Below, in pieces: positions 26,061-35,613 of a stretch of DNA of 64,000 nt; positions within the stretch are counted from its first letter, which is position 1; each line of letters opens with the position of its first letter. A program made the position numbers and the translations under genes. Source of the DNA: an uncultured Opitutia bacterium (GTDB taxonomy: Bacteria; Verrucomicrobiota; Verrucomicrobiia; Opitutales; Opitutaceae); NCBI GenBank assembly GCA_903902745.1, contig CAIUWA010000003.1, forward strand, positions 32,836 through 96,835, read 5' to 3'. The notes below the pieces were generated by a model, which was not told the origin of the DNA, did no database searches, and saw nothing but the letters and a program-made list of their open reading frames with translations.

Positions 26061-27005
26061 TCAGCCGTCGAACTCGGGCAGCCAGCCGTGAGACCGCATC
26101 CATTCCTCGGCGCGCTTGGGCCATTCCGAGGTCTGCCCGAGATCCTTGCGCATCCCGAAGCCATGACCGCCCTTCTCATATAAATGCATTTCGACGGGGA
26201 CGCGGGCTTGGTGGAGCGCCTTGTAGAATTCGATGCTGTTGAAATCGGTCACCGCCCGGTCCTCCTCCGTGTGCACGATGAAGGTCGGGGAGGAATCCTT
26301 GGTCACTTGCAATTCGGGCGACAAATGGTCGAGCAACTCCGGCGCGGGATTCGCCCCGAGCAGCGAACGTCGCGAACCGGTGTGGACGTTGGGCTCCTTC
26401 ATGCTGACGACGGCGTAGAGCAACATGATGAAATCCGGCCGGGCACTGACCTTGTCGAGTTCGACGCCGGTGCGACCCTCCGGAGCATCGAAGAGCGTAC
26501 CGGCGCAGGCGGCGAGATGCCCGCCGGCCGAGGCGCCGATCACGCCGATGCGCGCGGGATTAATGCCGAATTCCGCCGCGTGCGAGCGGAGGAGCCGCAC
26601 CGCGCGGAGCACGTCGCGCAACGGCGCGGGATGGCCGTATTCGATCAAACGGTAGCGGAGGACAAAGGCAGTGACCCCAAGCGGATTCAGCCAACGCGCG
26701 ATCGCGGTGCCCTCGTTCTCGAGCGAGAGATGGTCATAGCCGCCGCCGGGGCAAATAATCACCGCGGTACCGCCCGGCCGGACCGTGGCAGGGGAAAACA
26801 TCGTAAGGGTCGGCTTGTTGACGCTGTAGGCCCGGCCGTTGTCGATGCGCTCGGCGGGGATCCCGGTCTTCAGGTCGGGAATGCCCTCGGGCCAGAGCTC
26901 GATGACCTTTTGAGGAACGGCAACGGACTCAGCGGCCGTGCGCACTGACGACCATAACGACACGGCGATGAGGATCAGGGAAAGACGGCGAAGAGTTGGA
27001 TTCAT
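26061..27005 (-). CDS. Secreted alpha/beta-hydrolase, paralogue of 22477-23412
   Basis: This 314-residue protein starts at ATG 27005 with signal LILIAVSLWSSVRTAA. The fold is seen in ICPGGGYDHLSLENEG (oxyanion hole), GVIGASAGGHLAA (nucleophile Ser), HTEEDRAVTDFNS (Asp) and GGHGFGMRKD (His). It shares long segments with the esterase at 22477-23412, for example EYGHPAPLRDVLR, LQVTKDSSP and EWPKRAEEWMR, so the two arose by duplication within the cluster. It probably deacylates carbohydrate outside the cytoplasm. The start was chosen because the upstream frame reads into the preceding gene. Confidence 0.88.
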   Translation of the reverse strand: MNPTLRRLSLILIAVSLWSSVRTAAESVAVPQKVIELWPEGIPDLKTGIPAERIDNGRAYSVNKPTLTMFSPATVRPGGTAVIICPGGGYDHLSLENEGTAIARWLNPLGVTAFVLRYRLIEYGHPAPLRDVLRAVRLLRSHAAEFGINPARIGVIGASAGGHLAACAGTLFDAPEGRTGVELDKVSARPDFIMLLYAVVSMKEPNVHTGSRRSLLGANPAPELLDHLSPELQVTKDSSPTFIVHTEEDRAVTDFNSIEFYKALHQARVPVEMHLYEKGGHGFGMRKDLGQTSEWPKRAEEWMRSHGWLPEFDG

Positions 27006-27045
27006 AGGCAAGAAGGGTGGCCGAGGTCGATGGACTGGAAAGTTA

Positions 27046-27948
27046 TCAGCGGAGGATTTCGCCCTTCGCCGGATCTCCCGGCACGTCGAGCACCTGGATC
27101 TGGTTAATGGTCTTGAAATGCTCGTGGTCGGCGAACTGCCAGACGATTTTTTTGTCCGGCGTGATCTCAAAGAAGTGCGGCTGCCCGGCCACCTGCTCGT
27201 GGCCGAGATAATTGCAGAAAATCGTGTTGCCGTTCGGCAGGCGCTGGAAACCGGTCATGAGCTGGAGCGGGTTGCCAGGCAGGTCGTTTTGGTTGAGCTC
27301 CCAGACCACCTTCAGGCCGGCGTCGAGTTCCTCGACCTTGTGCCCCTCGCCGAGAGCGATGAGCAGGTGGCCGTTCGGCAACAGCAGCGCCTCGTGCACA
27401 TCGCCGGGCACCGGGATGGTGCGCAGGGTTTTGCCGTTGCCGTCGAGTTCCTCGATCAGGTGCTCCCCCTTGCGGCAAAGAATGTAGTGGCCGTCCTTCG
27501 TCTTGCGGGTGCCGCGGAACTGGTCGTGCAGCTTGATCGCCGCCGGAGGCGTCCGGAGCTTGATTTCCTTTGCGATCTTGCCAGCCCGGTCGACCTCGAT
27601 GATCCGGCACGGTCCGTTCTCGACGAGCAGCACCCGGCCATCGGGCAGCGGCTGGCAGGCGTGAACCTGGGTGTCCGGGCCCGCCTTGTATTCCCACACC
27701 ACTTTCTTGTCCCGCGTCATCTCAAGGGCCCCACCCTCGTGGCAGAAAAGAAAATTACCATTGGCCAGCACCCAGCAGTCCTGCGGATGCCGGCACTCAT
27801 ATTCCCATTCGATTTTCCCCTCGGCAGAAACCAGGGCCACCTTGTTGCCTGAGGCATCCGTGCAGAGAAAAGGATGGGCGGCGCGGACGGCCGTCACCAA
27901 GGCGAAAGACACGGCCACCGCACGCAACACAAGGGGGAGGGACAACAT
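27046..27948 (-). CDS. Secreted beta-propeller protein (PQQ/NHL-like repeats)
   Basis: This 300-residue protein has signal LVLRAVAVSFALVTAVRAA. Short repeated units follow, with the pattern aspartate/glycine turn, then hydrophobic strands (GNKVALVSAEGKIEWEYEC, RDKKVVWEYK, LPDGRVLLVEN, LPNGHLLIALGEG, LPNGNTIFCNY, PDKKIVWQFAD). This is typical of six- to seven-bladed propellers of the PQQ/arylsulfotransferase-like kind. Such proteins often bind or modify sugars. It is the first gene of the five-gene secreted cluster and starts at ATG 27948, just downstream of a REP-like repeat. Confidence 0.8.
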   Translation of the reverse strand: MLSLPLVLRAVAVSFALVTAVRAAHPFLCTDASGNKVALVSAEGKIEWEYECRHPQDCWVLANGNFLFCHEGGALEMTRDKKVVWEYKAGPDTQVHACQPLPDGRVLLVENGPCRIIEVDRAGKIAKEIKLRTPPAAIKLHDQFRGTRKTKDGHYILCRKGEHLIEELDGNGKTLRTIPVPGDVHEALLLPNGHLLIALGEGHKVEELDAGLKVVWELNQNDLPGNPLQLMTGFQRLPNGNTIFCNYLGHEQVAGQPHFFEITPDKKIVWQFADHEHFKTINQIQVLDVPGDPAKGEILR

Positions 27949-28035
27949 GGGGTCGAACGGGGTTCGCTCCGAACTCTGCGCCAACCGGCCGCACCACCGC
28001 AATCCCCGAAAATCCCCGGCTTGCCGAGGATCGAC

Positions 28036-28106
28036 TGTAGGAGCGGCTTTACGCCGCGATGCTTGAGACCGCAGAGCGAACCATCGCGGCATAAAGCCGC
28101 TCCTAC
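28036..28106. repeat. REP-like palindromic element, TAGGAGCGGC type, copy 2
   Basis: Inverted arms begin TGTAGGAGCGGCTTTACG and end AGCCGCTCCTACA, almost identical to copy 1 at 11830-11901 but with a different central spacer and one substitution in the right arm. It occupies the 295-nt divergent gap between the beta-propeller gene and the Mo-hydroxylase genes. No promoter could be assigned with confidence. Confidence 0.88.
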
Positions 28107-28243
28107 AATCTCAGGCCGAATGCGATCATCCGTCCATCAGACCATCCGATCCTCTGACCTTCACCGGTCCAGCCGCATGCTCCGCCGTTGACAAATCCTA
28201 CCGATGGGAAAGCTTGAAAATAAGCGCCGCGCCCTCCCCCACC

Positions 28244-28720
28244 ATGAGCAACCTCAATTTGAATGTGAATGGCACGGTCCATTCGGTCGATGTCACCGAC
28301 GACACGCCGCTGCTCTGGGTTTTGCGGGATACGCTCGGGTTGATCGGAACCAAATATGGCTGCGGCATCGGTGAGTGCGGGGCCTGCACCGTCCTCCGCA
28401 ACGGCGTGGCCGTTAAATCCTGCCGCCTACCACTCAAGAGCGTCGGGACTGCGAAGATCACGACCATCGAAGGCCTTGCCACCAGCGGCAAACTCACCGC
28501 GGTGCAGCAGGCCTGGTGCAAACTGGACGTCGCGCAGTGCGGCTATTGTCAGGGCGGGCAGATCCTTTGCGCCACCGCGCTGCTGACCGCCACGCCGAAG
28601 CCCACCGACCAGGACATCGATGAGGCCATGTCGGGCAATTTCTGCCGCTGCGCCACTTACACCCGCGTCCGCCAGGCCATTCACGCCGCAGCCGGTTCAA
28701 CGCCCGCCATTTCGCCATGA
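28244..28720 (+). CDS. Molybdenum hydroxylase 2Fe-2S subunit (IorA-like)
   Basis: This small subunit (158 residues) carries two [2Fe-2S] clusters that pass electrons from the Mo site. The plant-type ferredoxin domain has YGCGIGECGACTVL plus a later Cys. The C-terminal cluster domain has CGYCQGGQILC and GNFCRCATYTRVRQAI. It matches the alpha subunit of isoquinoline 1-oxidoreductase and related aldehyde dehydrogenases. Start ATG at 28244 (MSNLNLNVNG). Its TGA overlaps the ATG of the large subunit by 4 nt, so the two are translationally coupled. Confidence 0.93.
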   Translation: MSNLNLNVNGTVHSVDVTDDTPLLWVLRDTLGLIGTKYGCGIGECGACTVLRNGVAVKSCRLPLKSVGTAKITTIEGLATSGKLTAVQQAWCKLDVAQCGYCQGGQILCATALLTATPKPTDQDIDEAMSGNFCRCATYTRVRQAIHAAAGSTPAISP

Positions 28721-30903
28721 GCAGCGCTTCTCCCTCGCCCGCACCGACGCTGGATCGCCGGAGCTTCCTCAAGGTCAGCGCCCTCGCCGGCGGCGGACTG
28801 TTGGTCGGCACTTATTTTCGTTTTGGAAGTTCGACCGCCATGGCCCAGACGCTGCCTGCGGCATCAGGGACTTTTAACCCGAATGTTTTCATCAGCATCG
28901 CCCCCAGCGGAGCGGTGACGCTGATCGCCCCGAACTCGGAGATGGGTCAGGGCGCCAAGACCGCACTCCCGATGATCATCGCCGAGGAACTCGATGTGTC
29001 GTGGGACAAGGTAACAATCACGCAGGGTGATTTGAATCCCGCGTATGGCCGACAGTCGGCCGTCGGCAGCGGATCCACGCCGGGAAACTACGGCCCGCTG
29101 CGCCAGGCGGGCGCGACTGCCCGCGCGATGCTGATCGAAGCCGCGGCCCAGACTTGGAATGTACCCGCGCGCGATTGTACGACCGAGAATGGCACGGTCA
29201 TTCACCAAGCCTCCGGCCGCCGTCTGACTTATGGCGAACTCGCGGCCAAGGCCGCGACCTTGCCGGTGCCAACCGATGTCGCGCTCAAGGACCCGAAGGA
29301 TTTCAAGCTGCTCGGCACCCGTGTTCCCGGCGTGGACAACGAGAAGATCGTCACCGGCCAGGCGCTCTACGGCATCGACCAAAGACTGCCCGGCATGGTT
29401 TACGCCGCCTACGTCAAGTGTCCCGTCTTCGGCGGCAAGGCTGGCGACGCCAATCTCGATGAAGTGAAAAAACTTCCCGGCGTGCTCGACGCCTTCGTGC
29501 TCAACGGCATCACCGGACTCACTTCCGGCGTGGCCGTCGTGGCCGACTCGACATGGCACGCCTTCAAGGCGGCGGAAAAACTCAAGGTCCAGTGGGATCA
29601 AGGCCCTGGGGTCACGCAGAGCAGCGTCGACATGGCGAAGCAGGCCGAGTCACTCGGCAAGGCCGCACCCGCTCCCGCATTGCCTTCCGGGGTGAAGGCT
29701 GTCGAGGCGGCTTACCATTATCCCTTTCTCGCCCACGCCACGCTCGAGCCGCAAAACTGCACCGCGCTGTTTAAGGGCGGCGTCATGGAGATGTGGTGCC
29801 CGTCGCAGGTTCCCGGGAGCGGCCAGCGCCTCGTCACCCAAGGGCTGGGACTCGCGGCCCATGATGTGGTTGTTCACGTCACGCGGCTTGGCGGCGGCTT
29901 TGGCCGGCGTGGCAGCAACGAGTTTTCGCTCGAGGTCGCCACCATCGCCAAAAAAATGGAAGGCACGCCCGTCAAGCTCACCTGGTCGCGCGAGCACGAT
30001 TTCGCCCACGACAACTACCGCTCCAACGGCTGGCATTTCCTCCAAGGCGGCGTGGATGGCGCGGGCCAGCTGGTCGCGCTGCATGATTCCTTTGTAAAAA
30101 TGACGGGCGGCCCCGGCGACATGGCCGGCGGCGGGTTCCCTTTCAACGCGGTGCCCGGCTCCCAAGTCCAGTCCAGCAAGCTCACGGGCAGCGTGCCCAC
30201 GGGCTACTGGCGGGCGCCCGGTGACAACGGCAACACCTGGGCCACGCAGTCGTTCGTGGACGAGCTGGCGCACGCCGCCGGGCGCGATCCGCTCGATTTC
30301 ACCCTTGGTTTGCTCGCGGCCGTCCCCGGTGCCGACAGTCCCGGTGGACCTGCCGGCGGACGCGGAGGACGCGGCGGCGGATTTGCCCCACCGAAGATGG
30401 TGACAGTGTTGAAGCTCGCCACGGAAAAGGCGGGTTGGGGCAAAAAACTGCCGCGCGGCCAGGGCCAGGGTCTGGCCGTCACCCACACCAATAACGCGTA
30501 TGTCGCCATCGTCGCCGATGTGACCGTCAGCCCGCAGGGCGTGCTGAAAATCCAGAAGCTCACCGCGGCCGTGGACGCAGGGCAGATCATCAACCTTAGC
30601 TCGGCGGAAGCCCAGGTCCAGGGCGCGATGCTCGACGGCCTCAGCGCCGCCTGGTTCCAGAAGATCACCATCGAGGGCGGGGCCGCTGCACAGGCCAATT
30701 TCAACGACTACCCGGTGCTGCGCATGGAAAATTCCCCGCCGGCCGTGGAAGTGCATTTCATCAAGTCCCTCGCGCCACCCACCGGACTGGGCGAACCCGG
30801 ACTGCCCGCCGCCGCACCCGCGGTCTGCAACGCCATCTTCGCCGCGACCGGCAAACGCATCCGCACCCTGCCCTTCACCGATACCGATTTGAAGTGGGCG
30901 TGA
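28717..30903 (+). CDS. Molybdopterin-binding large subunit (IorB-like), Tat-exported
   Basis: This 728-residue catalytic subunit belongs to the xanthine dehydrogenase family, isoquinoline 1-oxidoreductase beta type, with a molybdenum-cytosine-dinucleotide cofactor. A twin-arginine leader (DRRSFLKVSALAGGG) predicts folded export to the periplasm, with the Fe-S partner co-exported. Family segments are NSEMGQGAKTALPMIIAEEL, RLGGGFGRRG, GYWRAPGDN and the terminal GEPGLPAAAPAV, which carries the catalytic Glu. A Gly/Arg-rich insert (GGPAGGRGGRGGG, about residues 543-556) interrupts the fold. No cytochrome or maturation chaperone gene is adjacent. The substrate is unknown, likely an aldehyde or N-heterocycle. 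Confidence 0.92.
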   Translation: MSSASPSPAPTLDRRSFLKVSALAGGGLLVGTYFRFGSSTAMAQTLPAASGTFNPNVFISIAPSGAVTLIAPNSEMGQGAKTALPMIIAEELDVSWDKVTITQGDLNPAYGRQSAVGSGSTPGNYGPLRQAGATARAMLIEAAAQTWNVPARDCTTENGTVIHQASGRRLTYGELAAKAATLPVPTDVALKDPKDFKLLGTRVPGVDNEKIVTGQALYGIDQRLPGMVYAAYVKCPVFGGKAGDANLDEVKKLPGVLDAFVLNGITGLTSGVAVVADSTWHAFKAAEKLKVQWDQGPGVTQSSVDMAKQAESLGKAAPAPALPSGVKAVEAAYHYPFLAHATLEPQNCTALFKGGVMEMWCPSQVPGSGQRLVTQGLGLAAHDVVVHVTRLGGGFGRRGSNEFSLEVATIAKKMEGTPVKLTWSREHDFAHDNYRSNGWHFLQGGVDGAGQLVALHDSFVKMTGGPGDMAGGGFPFNAVPGSQVQSSKLTGSVPTGYWRAPGDNGNTWATQSFVDELAHAAGRDPLDFTLGLLAAVPGADSPGGPAGGRGGRGGGFAPPKMVTVLKLATEKAGWGKKLPRGQGQGLAVTHTNNAYVAIVADVTVSPQGVLKIQKLTAAVDAGQIINLSSAEAQVQGAMLDGLSAAWFQKITIEGGAAAQANFNDYPVLRMENSPPAVEVHFIKSLAPPTGLGEPGLPAAAPAVCNAIFAATGKRIRTLPFTDTDLKWA

Positions 30904-30945
30904 GGATTTGAGAGACCCGCCTGAATTACGGGTGGCTAATTAAAA

Positions 30946-33903
30946 TCAAGAACCCGCCGCGGCCCAGCGCTTGAGGGTCGTTCCCGTAAGTGAGCGCGAC
31001 TCCTTTTCGATTTCGGTCCGCGGCCCCGCGAAGATCAGTTCCCCGCCGTCGCGACCTCCGCCGGGGCCGAGGTCAATGAGCCAGTCGGCGAGGTTGATCA
31101 CGTCGAGGTTGTGCTCGATCACGATCACGGTGTTGCCCTGGTCGCGCAGCTTGAACAGCAGGTCCATCAGCTTCTGGATGTCCACCCAGTGCAGTCCGGT
31201 GGTCGGCTCGTCGAGGATGTAGAGCGTGGCGCCCTGCTGGCGTTTGCTCAGCTCCAAGGAAAGCTTAAGCCGCTGGGCCTCGCCGCCTGACAGCGTTGTG
31301 GCCGACTGGCCAAGCGTGAGATACCCGAGGCCGACGGCGTCGAGCGTGGCGAGCTTGTCGAGCACGCGCGGGATGTTGCGGAAAAGCTGGATGGCCTCGC
31401 GCACGGTCAGGTCGAGCACATCGGCGATGGACTTGCCGTGAAACAGGATCTCGAGGGTCTCCCGGTTGTAGCGCCGGCCGCCGCAGCTCGGGCAGGGCGC
31501 GTAGGCGTCGGCCATGAACTGCATGTCGAGCTTGATGGCGCCGTCGCCCTGGCAGCGCTCGCACCGGCCGCCACGCACATTGAAGGAAAACCGGCTCGCC
31601 TTGTAGCCGCGCACCTTGGCCAGCGGCACCTGCGCGAAAAGATCGCGCAGCAGGTCGAACAGCTTGGTGAACGTCGCAGGATTGGAGCGCGGGCTGCGCC
31701 CGATGGGCTCCTGGTCGACCTGCACGAGCTTCTCGAAGAAATCGAGGTTCTCAATATGACGGTGCCGGCCCGGCAGCGACTTCGCGCCGTTGAGCTTGCG
31801 GGCCGCGGCCGCCGCAAGGATGTCATTCACCAGCGTGCTCTTGCCGGAACCGCTCACGCCCGTGACGCAGGTCAGCAGGCCGATCGGAAACTTTGCGTCG
31901 ATGCCCTTGAGGTTGTGCTCGCGCGCCTCTCGGACCGTGAGCCACGCGCCATCGGGCACCTTGGTCTTGGCATCCTTCACCACGCCAAGCTTCCGCGCGA
32001 GGTACGGGCCGGTGCGGGAAACCTTCGCCGACAGCGCCGCGCATTGCGCGGGCGTGCCTTGGAAAAGCAACTGTCCACCCTCGGTGCCGGCCTCGGGGCC
32101 GAGCTCGATGATCTCATCCGCAAGGCGCATCGTCTCCTCGTCGTGCTCCACCACGATCACGGTGTTGCCGCGGTCGCGCAGGGCAACGAGCGTATCGAGG
32201 AGCTTCTGGTTGTCGTGCGGATGCAGCCCGATGCTCGGCTCGTCGAGCACGTAGATGACGCCGATCAGTCCCATACCGAGCTGGGTCGCAAGCCGCACCC
32301 GCTGGGCCTCGCCGCCGGACAGTGAGGAATAATCCCGCTCCAGCGTCAGGTAGCCCAGCCCGGTCTCCAGCAGGAAATGGAGGCGCTGCTGGATGCCCGT
32401 AACGACTTCCCTCACGGCCTCGTTGCTCCCATGCGTGGCGACCAGCTCACCCGCAAAGGCGTGCGCCGCGCCGATATCAAGGGCCATGAATTGCGGGAAG
32501 GTAATGTCACGTCCTTCCCCGGCCGATGGTCCTGAAATTGTAGGGGCGTCGCTTGACGACGCCCGCTGGGTTAAGGCTGACGGATGGGCGTCCCCAAGGA
32601 ACGCCCCTACGTTAATCCGTACCGCGCTGCTGCGGGCGTTGAGCCGGGTGCCGTGGCACTCCGGGCAGTCGCCGGCGATCATGAACGTCGTCAGGCGCGC
32701 CTGGAACCCCTCGCTCTCGGTGTGCCGCCAGCTTTCCTCCAGGTCCGCGATGACACCGGCGAACGGCTGGGCCTTCGCCTCGCGCATGCGGCGCAGCTTG
32801 AAGGCAAATTGCCGCTCCCCCGCCCCATGGAGAATCGCGTCGCGCGTGGCCGCGGGAAGTTTTTTCCACGGCACGTCCGCATCGAAGGGCAGCTGCTCCG
32901 CGAGCTGCTTGAGCAGCGCGTTGTGCTTGATAATGAGATTTTTTCCGCCGATCCGCCATGGCTTGATCGCGCCCTCGCGCACGCTTTTTTCCGGGTCCGC
33001 GATGATCAGCTCGGGCACGAAGCGCAGCTTGCGGCCCAGCCCACCACAAGTCGTGCAGGCCCCCTCGCTGTGGTTGAAGGAAAAATGCCGCGGCGTAAGC
33101 TTGTCGAAGATGTCGCCGCAGATCTCGCAGGCGAGTGATTGGCTGAGGGGCAGTTCGCGCCACGGCGCCTCCGGAGTCTTTTGCGCCAGCACGATCACGC
33201 GGTCCCCGCCCTCGCGAAAGGCCAGCTCGAGCGAATCCGCCAGACGACTGCGCTGGTCGGCCGTGGCGACAAGCCGGTCGATGACCAGCTCGACCGTCAT
33301 TTCCTTAGCCCCGGCGGGTATGAGGCGCGTGTCATCCAGATTCTTGACCTCGCCGTCGAGCCGTACGCGCTGGAAGCCGCGCTGCCGCAGCCGCGGGAGT
33401 TCGTCGCGCAGGACGCTGGGTTTCGCGCGCATGAAGGGCGCGAGCAGCATGATCCGCTCGCCCGCGCACGCGGCCAGGACGCGCTGGACGTTGTCGTCGA
33501 GCGAGCGTTGCACCACGCGGCCGCCGTCCTTGGGGCAGCGCTGCTCGCCGCAGACGGCCCAGAGCAACCGCGCGTAGTCGGCGATCTCGGTGGCCGTGGC
33601 AATCGTGCTGCGCGGCGAGCCTCCGCCCGTCCGCTGCTCGATCGCGAGCACCGGGGAAAGCCCGTGGATGAAATCGACGTCAGGCCGCTTGAGCTGCTCG
33701 AGCACCTGGCGCGCCTGCGCCGAGAGACTCTCCATGTACTTGCGGTAGCCCTCGGCATAGAGCGTGTCGAAGGCCAGCGACGACTTGCCCGACCCGCTGG
33801 GCCCCGTGATGACCACAAGCTTGCCGCGGGGGATGCGCAGCTCGAGGTTCTTGAGGTTGTGCTCGCGGGCACCTTTGACGTGAATGTGGGTCGCAGCCTG
33901 CAT
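30946..33903 (-). CDS. uvrA: UvrABC system protein A, with a translated intergenic-repeat insertion
   Basis: UvrA recognises DNA damage and loads UvrB in nucleotide excision repair. It has 985 residues. Two ABC modules are complete: Walker [13 protein letters not shown] and [12 protein letters not shown], signatures [13 protein letters not shown] and [13 protein letters not shown], and Walker [17 protein letters not shown] and [13 protein letters not shown]. Zinc modules [14 protein letters not shown] and [14 protein letters not shown] are intact. Residues about 431-455 ([18 protein letters not shown]) have no counterpart in typical UvrA and are encoded by a palindromic repeat at 32539-32611. 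ATG at 33903 was chosen over a TTG at 33927. It lies alone, convergent to the hydroxylase genes. Confidence 0.95.
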   Translation of the reverse strand: MQAATHIHVKGAREHNLKNLELRIPRGKLVVITGPSGSGKSSLAFDTLYAEGYRKYMESLSAQARQVLEQLKRPDVDFIHGLSPVLAIEQRTGGGSPRSTIATATEIADYARLLWAVCGEQRCPKDGGRVVQRSLDDNVQRVLAACAGERIMLLAPFMRAKPSVLRDELPRLRQRGFQRVRLDGEVKNLDDTRLIPAGAKEMTVELVIDRLVATADQRSRLADSLELAFREGGDRVIVLAQKTPEAPWRELPLSQSLACEICGDIFDKLTPRHFSFNHSEGACTTCGGLGRKLRFVPELIIADPEKSVREGAIKPWRIGGKNLIIKHNALLKQLAEQLPFDADVPWKKLPAATRDAILHGAGERQFAFKLRRMREAKAQPFAGVIADLEESWRHTESEGFQARLTTFMIAGDCPECHGTRLNARSSAVRINVGAFLGDAHPSALTQRASSSDAPTISGPSAGEGRDITFPQFMALDIGAAHAFAGELVATHGSNEAVREVVTGIQQRLHFLLETGLGYLTLERDYSSLSGGEAQRVRLATQLGMGLIGVIYVLDEPSIGLHPHDNQKLLDTLVALRDRGNTVIVVEHDEETMRLADEIIELGPEAGTEGGQLLFQGTPAQCAALSAKVSRTGPYLARKLGVVKDAKTKVPDGAWLTVREAREHNLKGIDAKFPIGLLTCVTGVSGSGKSTLVNDILAAAAARKLNGAKSLPGRHRHIENLDFFEKLVQVDQEPIGRSPRSNPATFTKLFDLLRDLFAQVPLAKVRGYKASRFSFNVRGGRCERCQGDGAIKLDMQFMADAYAPCPSCGGRRYNRETLEILFHGKSIADVLDLTVREAIQLFRNIPRVLDKLATLDAVGLGYLTLGQSATTLSGGEAQRLKLSLELSKRQQGATLYILDEPTTGLHWVDIQKLMDLLFKLRDQGNTVIVIEHNLDVINLADWLIDLGPGGGRDGGELIFAGPRTEIEKESRSLTGTTLKRWAAAGS
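32539..32611. repeat. Palindromic element, TAGGGGCGTC type, inside uvrA
   Basis: Left arm TGTAGGGGCGTCGCTTGACG and right arm ending AAGGAACGCCCCTAC form an inverted repeat, with inner GACGCCC / GGGCGTC pairs. It lies wholly within the uvrA reading frame and contributes no stop. A partial copy is intergenic at 16098-16122. Confidence 0.85.
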
Positions 33904-33990
33904 GACGGGAACAGGCAACTTACGCAAAACCGCCCCGCGTCAAAGCCCGAAGCGCGTTTTATTGTTCATTCCACCTTTGCCATTGATCGA

Positions 33991-34058
33991 TGTGGGAGGA
34001 GCTTTACGCCCCGACTGAAGCAGCCCTCGTTCAATCGGGGCGTAATGCTCCTCCCACA
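33991..34058. repeat. REP-like palindromic element, diverged copy 3 (TGTGGGAGGAGC)
   Basis: Arms TGTGGGAGGAGCTTTACGCC and GGCGTAATGCTCCTCCCACA are inverted, in the same layout as copies 1 and 2 but with changes in both arms that partly preserve pairing. It fills part of the 267-nt divergent gap between uvrA and the permease. A CT-rich low-complexity stretch (34105-34170) follows. Confidence 0.82.
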
Positions 34059-34170
34059 GTTTCAAACTGATAGCCGAACGCTGGCGGCCGGTCCTGCTTT
34101 TCCACGCACCATATTTCCTCTGGCCTCCGTCCTCTGTCTCCTGTCCCCTGCCTCCCGTCCCCTTCCACCG

Positions 34171-35319
34171 ATGCACGCTGAACCAGATCCTCTGCTGACT
34201 CCCAGCCAGCGGCGCACCGTCGGCTTCGCGCTCACGCTGCTCGCCTTGATTGGTTCCGTCACGTTGATCATCGGCGCCCTGGTTGGGGTCGGCTGGCTGG
34301 TTGGCGTCTTCTCCGGCGTCCTCTGGCCATTGGCCGCCGCCGGGGCACTGGCGCTGGTACTCCGGCCCGTGATCAACCAAATCGAAAAGCGGCTGCGCCT
34401 GCAGCGCACGGCCGCCGTCATCCTCCTCTATGGCGTCTTTCTCCTGCTGGTCGCGGGAGCCGTGCTGCTGATCATTCCACCCCTGGTGGACCAGTTGCTC
34501 AACTTCATCGCCTACACGCCCACGCTCTGGGGAGATTCCCGCGGCTACATCGAGAGCCATTACCCCCAGTGGTCCCAAGTGCTGCGGCAGCAAATGGCCC
34601 ACCCCACGATCCAGCGCCTGGCTGACACGCTCACCGACCAGGCCCAGGCCTTGGTTGCACACGCCCTGCCCTCCCTCCGCGCCACCGGCGGCGGAATGCT
34701 CGGCCTGGTCGCATTTGGCACGCACCTCGCGATCGTGCCGGTTTATCTCTTTTTTTTCCTGCTCTCGCGCAGCGATCCAACCCAGAAGCTTCGCGGCCAG
34801 TTGCCCTTCCTGCCCGCGAGTGTGCGGGACGACGTCGTGTTTCTTACCCGTGAATTCATCGCGATCGTGGAGTCGTTTTTTCGCGGCCAGCTGGTCATCG
34901 GCTTGGTCATGGGCGTGCTGCTGGCACTCGGCTTCACCCTCGTGGGCCTGAACTTCGGCCTCATCCTCGGTCTGATGTTGGGCGTACTGAACATCGTACC
35001 CTACCTGGGCACCATCGTCGGCCTCGGCGTCGCGCTGCCCCTGGCGTTCTTCCAGCCCGGCGGCGGCTGGAAGCTCGTGGGGCTGGTCCTGCTCGTGAAA
35101 ATCGTGGTGCAATGCATCGAGAGCTGGGTGCTCACGCCGCGGATCATGGGCGAGCGCACCGGGCTGCATCCCGTGGCGATCATCGTGGCGATTTTTTTCT
35201 GGGGCACCGCCTTCGGTGGCGTGGGCGGCATGCTGCTGGCCATCCCCCTGACCGCATTTTTCGTCACCGCGTGGCGACTGGCCAAGCGCAAATACCTGAA
35301 TGGCGGCAGCGAGCGGTGA
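34171..35319 (+). CDS. AI-2E family transporter (permease)
   Basis: This inner-membrane permease of the AI-2E/YdiK/TqsA family has 382 residues. About eight hydrophobic segments are visible, for example FALTLLALIGSVTLIIGALV, AVILLYGVFLLLVAGAVLLI, LVIGLVMGVLLALGFTLVGL and the GLILGLMLGVLNIVPYLGTI signature. A soluble region between segments 3 and 4 is typical. Members export autoinducer-2 or act as Na+/H+ antiporters, so the substrate here is open. The frame is open back to 33139, but ATG 34171 (MHAEPDPLLTPSQRR) starts after the uvrA-upstream gap. The zinc-ribbon gene follows 10 nt later. Confidence 0.9.
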   Translation: MHAEPDPLLTPSQRRTVGFALTLLALIGSVTLIIGALVGVGWLVGVFSGVLWPLAAAGALALVLRPVINQIEKRLRLQRTAAVILLYGVFLLLVAGAVLLIIPPLVDQLLNFIAYTPTLWGDSRGYIESHYPQWSQVLRQQMAHPTIQRLADTLTDQAQALVAHALPSLRATGGGMLGLVAFGTHLAIVPVYLFFFLLSRSDPTQKLRGQLPFLPASVRDDVVFLTREFIAIVESFFRGQLVIGLVMGVLLALGFTLVGLNFGLILGLMLGVLNIVPYLGTIVGLGVALPLAFFQPGGGWKLVGLVLLVKIVVQCIESWVLTPRIMGERTGLHPVAIIVAIFFWGTAFGGVGGMLLAIPLTAFFVTAWRLAKRKYLNGGSER

Positions 35320-35329
35320 ACGGCCGCGC

Positions 35330-35605
35330 ATGAGCCGCCCGCCGCCACCCGACTCCTGCGCCAATTGCGGCGCACCGGTCCCCCCCGCCGCGCGCGCCTG
35401 CCCGGAATGCGGTGCCGACGAGCGCACCGGCTGGCGGGAAAGCTCGGTCTACGACGGCCTCGATCTTCCCGACGAGGCCTTTGGCGACGAGGCTGCAAAC
35501 CCCGGTCGGGCCGCCGGGTTGCGGCGCGGGACAAAATGGTACTGGCTCTCGATCGCCGCGCTGCTGCTCCTGCTGCTCGTCCTCGGCGCGCTGGGCTGGC
35601 ATTGA
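35330..35605 (+). CDS. Small zinc-ribbon protein with C-terminal membrane anchor
   Basis: This 91-residue protein has an N-terminal double CxxC zinc ribbon (SCANCGAPVPPAARACPECG; Cys10, 13, 24, 27), an acidic middle and a C-terminal membrane helix (WYWLSIAALLLLLLVLGALG). The topology suggests a tail-anchored cytoplasmic ribbon. The function is unknown. It lies 10 nt after the permease and 8 nt before an MBL nuclease gene, in one likely operon. An ATG at 35300 inside the permease gene is an alternative start. Confidence 0.75.
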   Translation: MSRPPPPDSCANCGAPVPPAARACPECGADERTGWRESSVYDGLDLPDEAFGDEAANPGRAAGLRRGTKWYWLSIAALLLLLLVLGALGWH

Positions 35606-35613
35606 ACGTGGCC

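Noticed and set aside
33940..35427. 495-codon open frame on the minus strand
   Set aside because: It is antisense to the AI-2E permease and very Gln/Glu/Gly-rich, a typical shadow frame.
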